Assembly: GCA_003130835.1 (NCBI GenBank)
Contig: QEXX01000026.1
Location: forward strand, 1-49,838
DNA from: Anaerolineae bacterium
Lineage (GTDB): Bacteria; Chloroflexota; Anaerolineae; Anaerolineales; UBA4823
Length of the DNA: 49,838 nucleotides
Direction: 5' to 3'
This document shows positions 48,329 through 49,838 of the stretch, piece by piece (within the stretch, counting starts at the first letter, position 1; each line of letters opens with the position of its first letter). Position numbers and translations under genes: made by a program. The notes below the pieces were generated by a model. That model was not told the origin of the DNA. It did no database searches and worked only from the letters and a program-made list of their open reading frames with translations.

Positions 48329-49482
48329 CGGGCAACCAGTGGAATGCTACTGCCTTGCAACAGCATCGAAGTTAACACGACAAAGAAGACCACATTGAAA
48401 ATCGTCTCACCATTTGAGATTCCCCTGAGTAAAGGAAAAGTGGCTAGGATGATAGGAACTGCACCTCGTAACCCAACCCATCCGATAAAGGTTTTCTCGC
48501 GCCACGAGAAGGGGCGCAGAGCCAACGTGACAAACACACTGATTGGACGGGCAAGCACCATAAGGAAAATAGCAATCAACAGTCCACGATCTGCTACAGG
48601 TACTAAGTGAGAGGGATAAACCAATAGCCCCAACGTGATAAACATCGTGATTTGCATCAACCAAGCTAACCCGTCATAAAAGCGCAACAGTTGGCGTTTA
48701 TGAATAAAGTCATGTTGTCCCATGACGATACCGCAGAGGTATACTGCCAAGAACCCATTTCCGCCCAAGGAATCTGTTATTCCAAAAGTGAGAAATACCC
48801 AGGCAAGGGTCAAGACCGAATATAAGCCATCGTAACCTAACCTGAGACGGTTAATCAGGGGGATGAGCAGGCGGCCCATGCTGAATCCAAATGCGATGCC
48901 GAGACTCATCTGTCTTAAGAACAGCCCGGTTAACTGAAGTAGGGAAAATTGGGGTTGCATGATCAGTTGCAGCATTCCAACCGTCAGGAAAATCGCCATG
49001 GGATCGTTGCTGCCCGATTCCAATTCCAAGAGAGGCGCCAGTTTTCCTTTCAGATTCATCCCCTTTGAGCGCAGTACAGCGAACACGGCTGCGGCATCCG
49101 TTGAGGAGATAATCGCGCCTAATAGTAAACTCTCCAACGCAGTAAAACCGAGCAGAAGACTGATGAAAAAACCGACCACCATAGTGGTGATTAACACGCC
49201 AAGTGTGGATAAAAGAATGCCTTCAAGCAGCACTTGGCGAACCAGTTTCCATTCCGTATCTAACCCACCCGAGAAGAGAATCAGCACCAAGGCAATGACA
49301 CCGATAAACTGTGCTAAGCCTGGATCATCAAAGTGGATTCCCCCAATCCCCTCGGAGCCGGTCAGCATCCCCAAGCCTAGAAAGAGCAATAAAACAGGAA
49401 TGCCAAAGCGGTCGGAGACTTTGCTGGCTAGGACGCTGACGAGCAGTAAACTCGCCGCCACGATAAGTAAGGTCGTATTCAT
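48316..49482 (-). CDS. CPA1-family cation/proton antiporter (NhaP2/CvrA-like), truncated by frameshift
   Basis: 388 residues, about twelve membrane helices. Family blocks: FGIPVLLLFLGLGMLTGSEG, VLILFSGGLDTEWK, GAIISSTDAAAVFAVLRS, LLELESGSNDPMAIFLT (the ion-site Asp in SNDP), and GLRGAVPIILATFPLL. These are CPA1 K+/Na+:H+ antiporter motifs. The chain stops at ...SIPLVARCSK, where intact homologues continue into a TrkA-C domain encoded in the next frame (47999-48328). The membrane part is complete, so transport may persist without regulation. It could export K+ or Na+ and so relate to the K+ module at 22-27 kb. Confidence 0.82.
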   Translation of the reverse strand: MNTTLLIVAASLLLVSVLASKVSDRFGIPVLLLFLGLGMLTGSEGIGGIHFDDPGLAQFIGVIALVLILFSGGLDTEWKLVRQVLLEGILLSTLGVLITTMVVGFFISLLLGFTALESLLLGAIISSTDAAAVFAVLRSKGMNLKGKLAPLLELESGSNDPMAIFLTVGMLQLIMQPQFSLLQLTGLFLRQMSLGIAFGFSMGRLLIPLINRLRLGYDGLYSVLTLAWVFLTFGITDSLGGNGFLAVYLCGIVMGQHDFIHKRQLLRFYDGLAWLMQITMFITLGLLVYPSHLVPVADRGLLIAIFLMVLARPISVFVTLALRPFSWREKTFIGWVGLRGAVPIILATFPLLRGISNGETIFNVVFFVVLTSMLLQGSSIPLVARCSK

Positions 49483-49838
49483 CGGTTCGTCACCATCACC
49501 TTTGCCAATGCTGAACAGATGATGCGCTCGGCAATAGGATTATAAAGCCGTCTTTGGATTAAGGTCTGACCGAAAAAGCTCAAACTTTGGGTAATGTAAA
49601 AGGAAAGGATAGCCTAAAATCAGCTTGCATCTTCGCCAGCTTTTGATGCAGCTTTAGTTAACGCTAAGGGGTTGGATTGTGGAACAAAACCGCTTGCTTT
49701 TCCGTCAATAGGATTGAAATGGCTCAATGGATGTCCTTCATGGCGCAGGGTCGCTGTCCTCGTCCACGGCAACTCTGCAGGCGAGGAGACCGGCGACTCC
49801 GCCGGCCTTCGATGGGAACGCCTGCACCCCAGCAGGGA
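49483..49838. other. 3' edge, upstream region of the antiporter gene
   Basis: 356 bp without a convincing gene. It should contain the antiporter promoter. At 49776-49826 a nested palindrome (outer TGCAGGCG/CGCCTGCA, inner CCGGCG/CGCCGG) resembles the GC-rich stretch near 38287-38312, which shares GGCAGGCGA and TCCGCCG. Confidence 0.35.

Noticed and set aside
48959-49522. 187-codon plus-strand open frame
   Set aside because: Antisense to the antiporter gene; composition is a shadow of the membrane-protein frame.

Overview
The window looks like chromosome of a free-living Chloroflexota bacterium, most likely class Anaerolineae. This is an inference. It rests on Pro/Thr-rich lipoproteins with NBR1-type Ig domains, the recurring YLPxVxK tail of secreted proteins, a tungsten aldehyde ferredoxin oxidoreductase cluster, a CIRCE-controlled groESL operon whose GroEL lacks a GGM tail, and many GC-rich palindromic intergenic repeats. 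No rRNA, integrase, transposase or CRISPR array was seen.

Layout. 1-3.3 kb (+): three secreted proteins, one cut by the window edge, one tiny and one beta-helix. 3.3-4.9 kb (-): GH36 alpha-galactosidase. 5.2-6.9 kb (+): MsrP-type molybdoenzyme, then a CopD-like membrane protein. 6.9-12.8 kb (-): probable operon of an SH3 lipoprotein, two NBR1-Ig lipoproteins, queG (carrying an in-frame block of repeat DNA) and a CapA-like protein. 13.0-17.5 kb (-): ABC-F ATPase, TPR protein, GH114 glycosidase. 17.6-22.3 kb (+): LytR-CpsA-Psr protein, a small ferredoxin-like-fold protein, an M23 peptidase, and a coupled SDR-MFS pair. 22.3-27.5 kb (-): KdpD/KdpE-like two-component system, an unrecognised protein and a KimA-like APC permease, which together look like a non-Kdp potassium module. 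27.6-29.0 kb (-): two-gene restriction-modification system (beta-class methyltransferase and HNH nuclease). 29.5-33.7 kb (+): DJ-1/PfpI protein, a six-copy array of an 82-bp palindromic repeat, and a YdiJ-type FAD/Fe-S dehydrogenase. 33.7-37.9 kb (-): 16Fe ferredoxin, AOR, MoaD-like protein, hydrolase, then peroxiredoxin and a small winged-helix protein. 38.5-40.8 kb (+): groES-groEL and tRNA-Lys(TTT). 41-44.1 kb (+): NEW3 protein with an ABC-2 exporter. 44.3-45.8 kb (-): secreted propeller-like protein and a small companion. 46.0-48.0 kb (+): TPR/BTAD regulator. 48.0-49.5 kb (-): CPA1 antiporter split by an apparent one-base frameshift.

The most interesting points are: the potassium module, with three helically phased TTTTTATTC motifs ahead of its unknown gene; the repeat DNA translated inside QueG; the 82-bp repeat array; the frameshifted antiporter; and several families of near-perfect palindromes between genes. 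All positions and motifs were read by eye. Family names are recognition without database searches.
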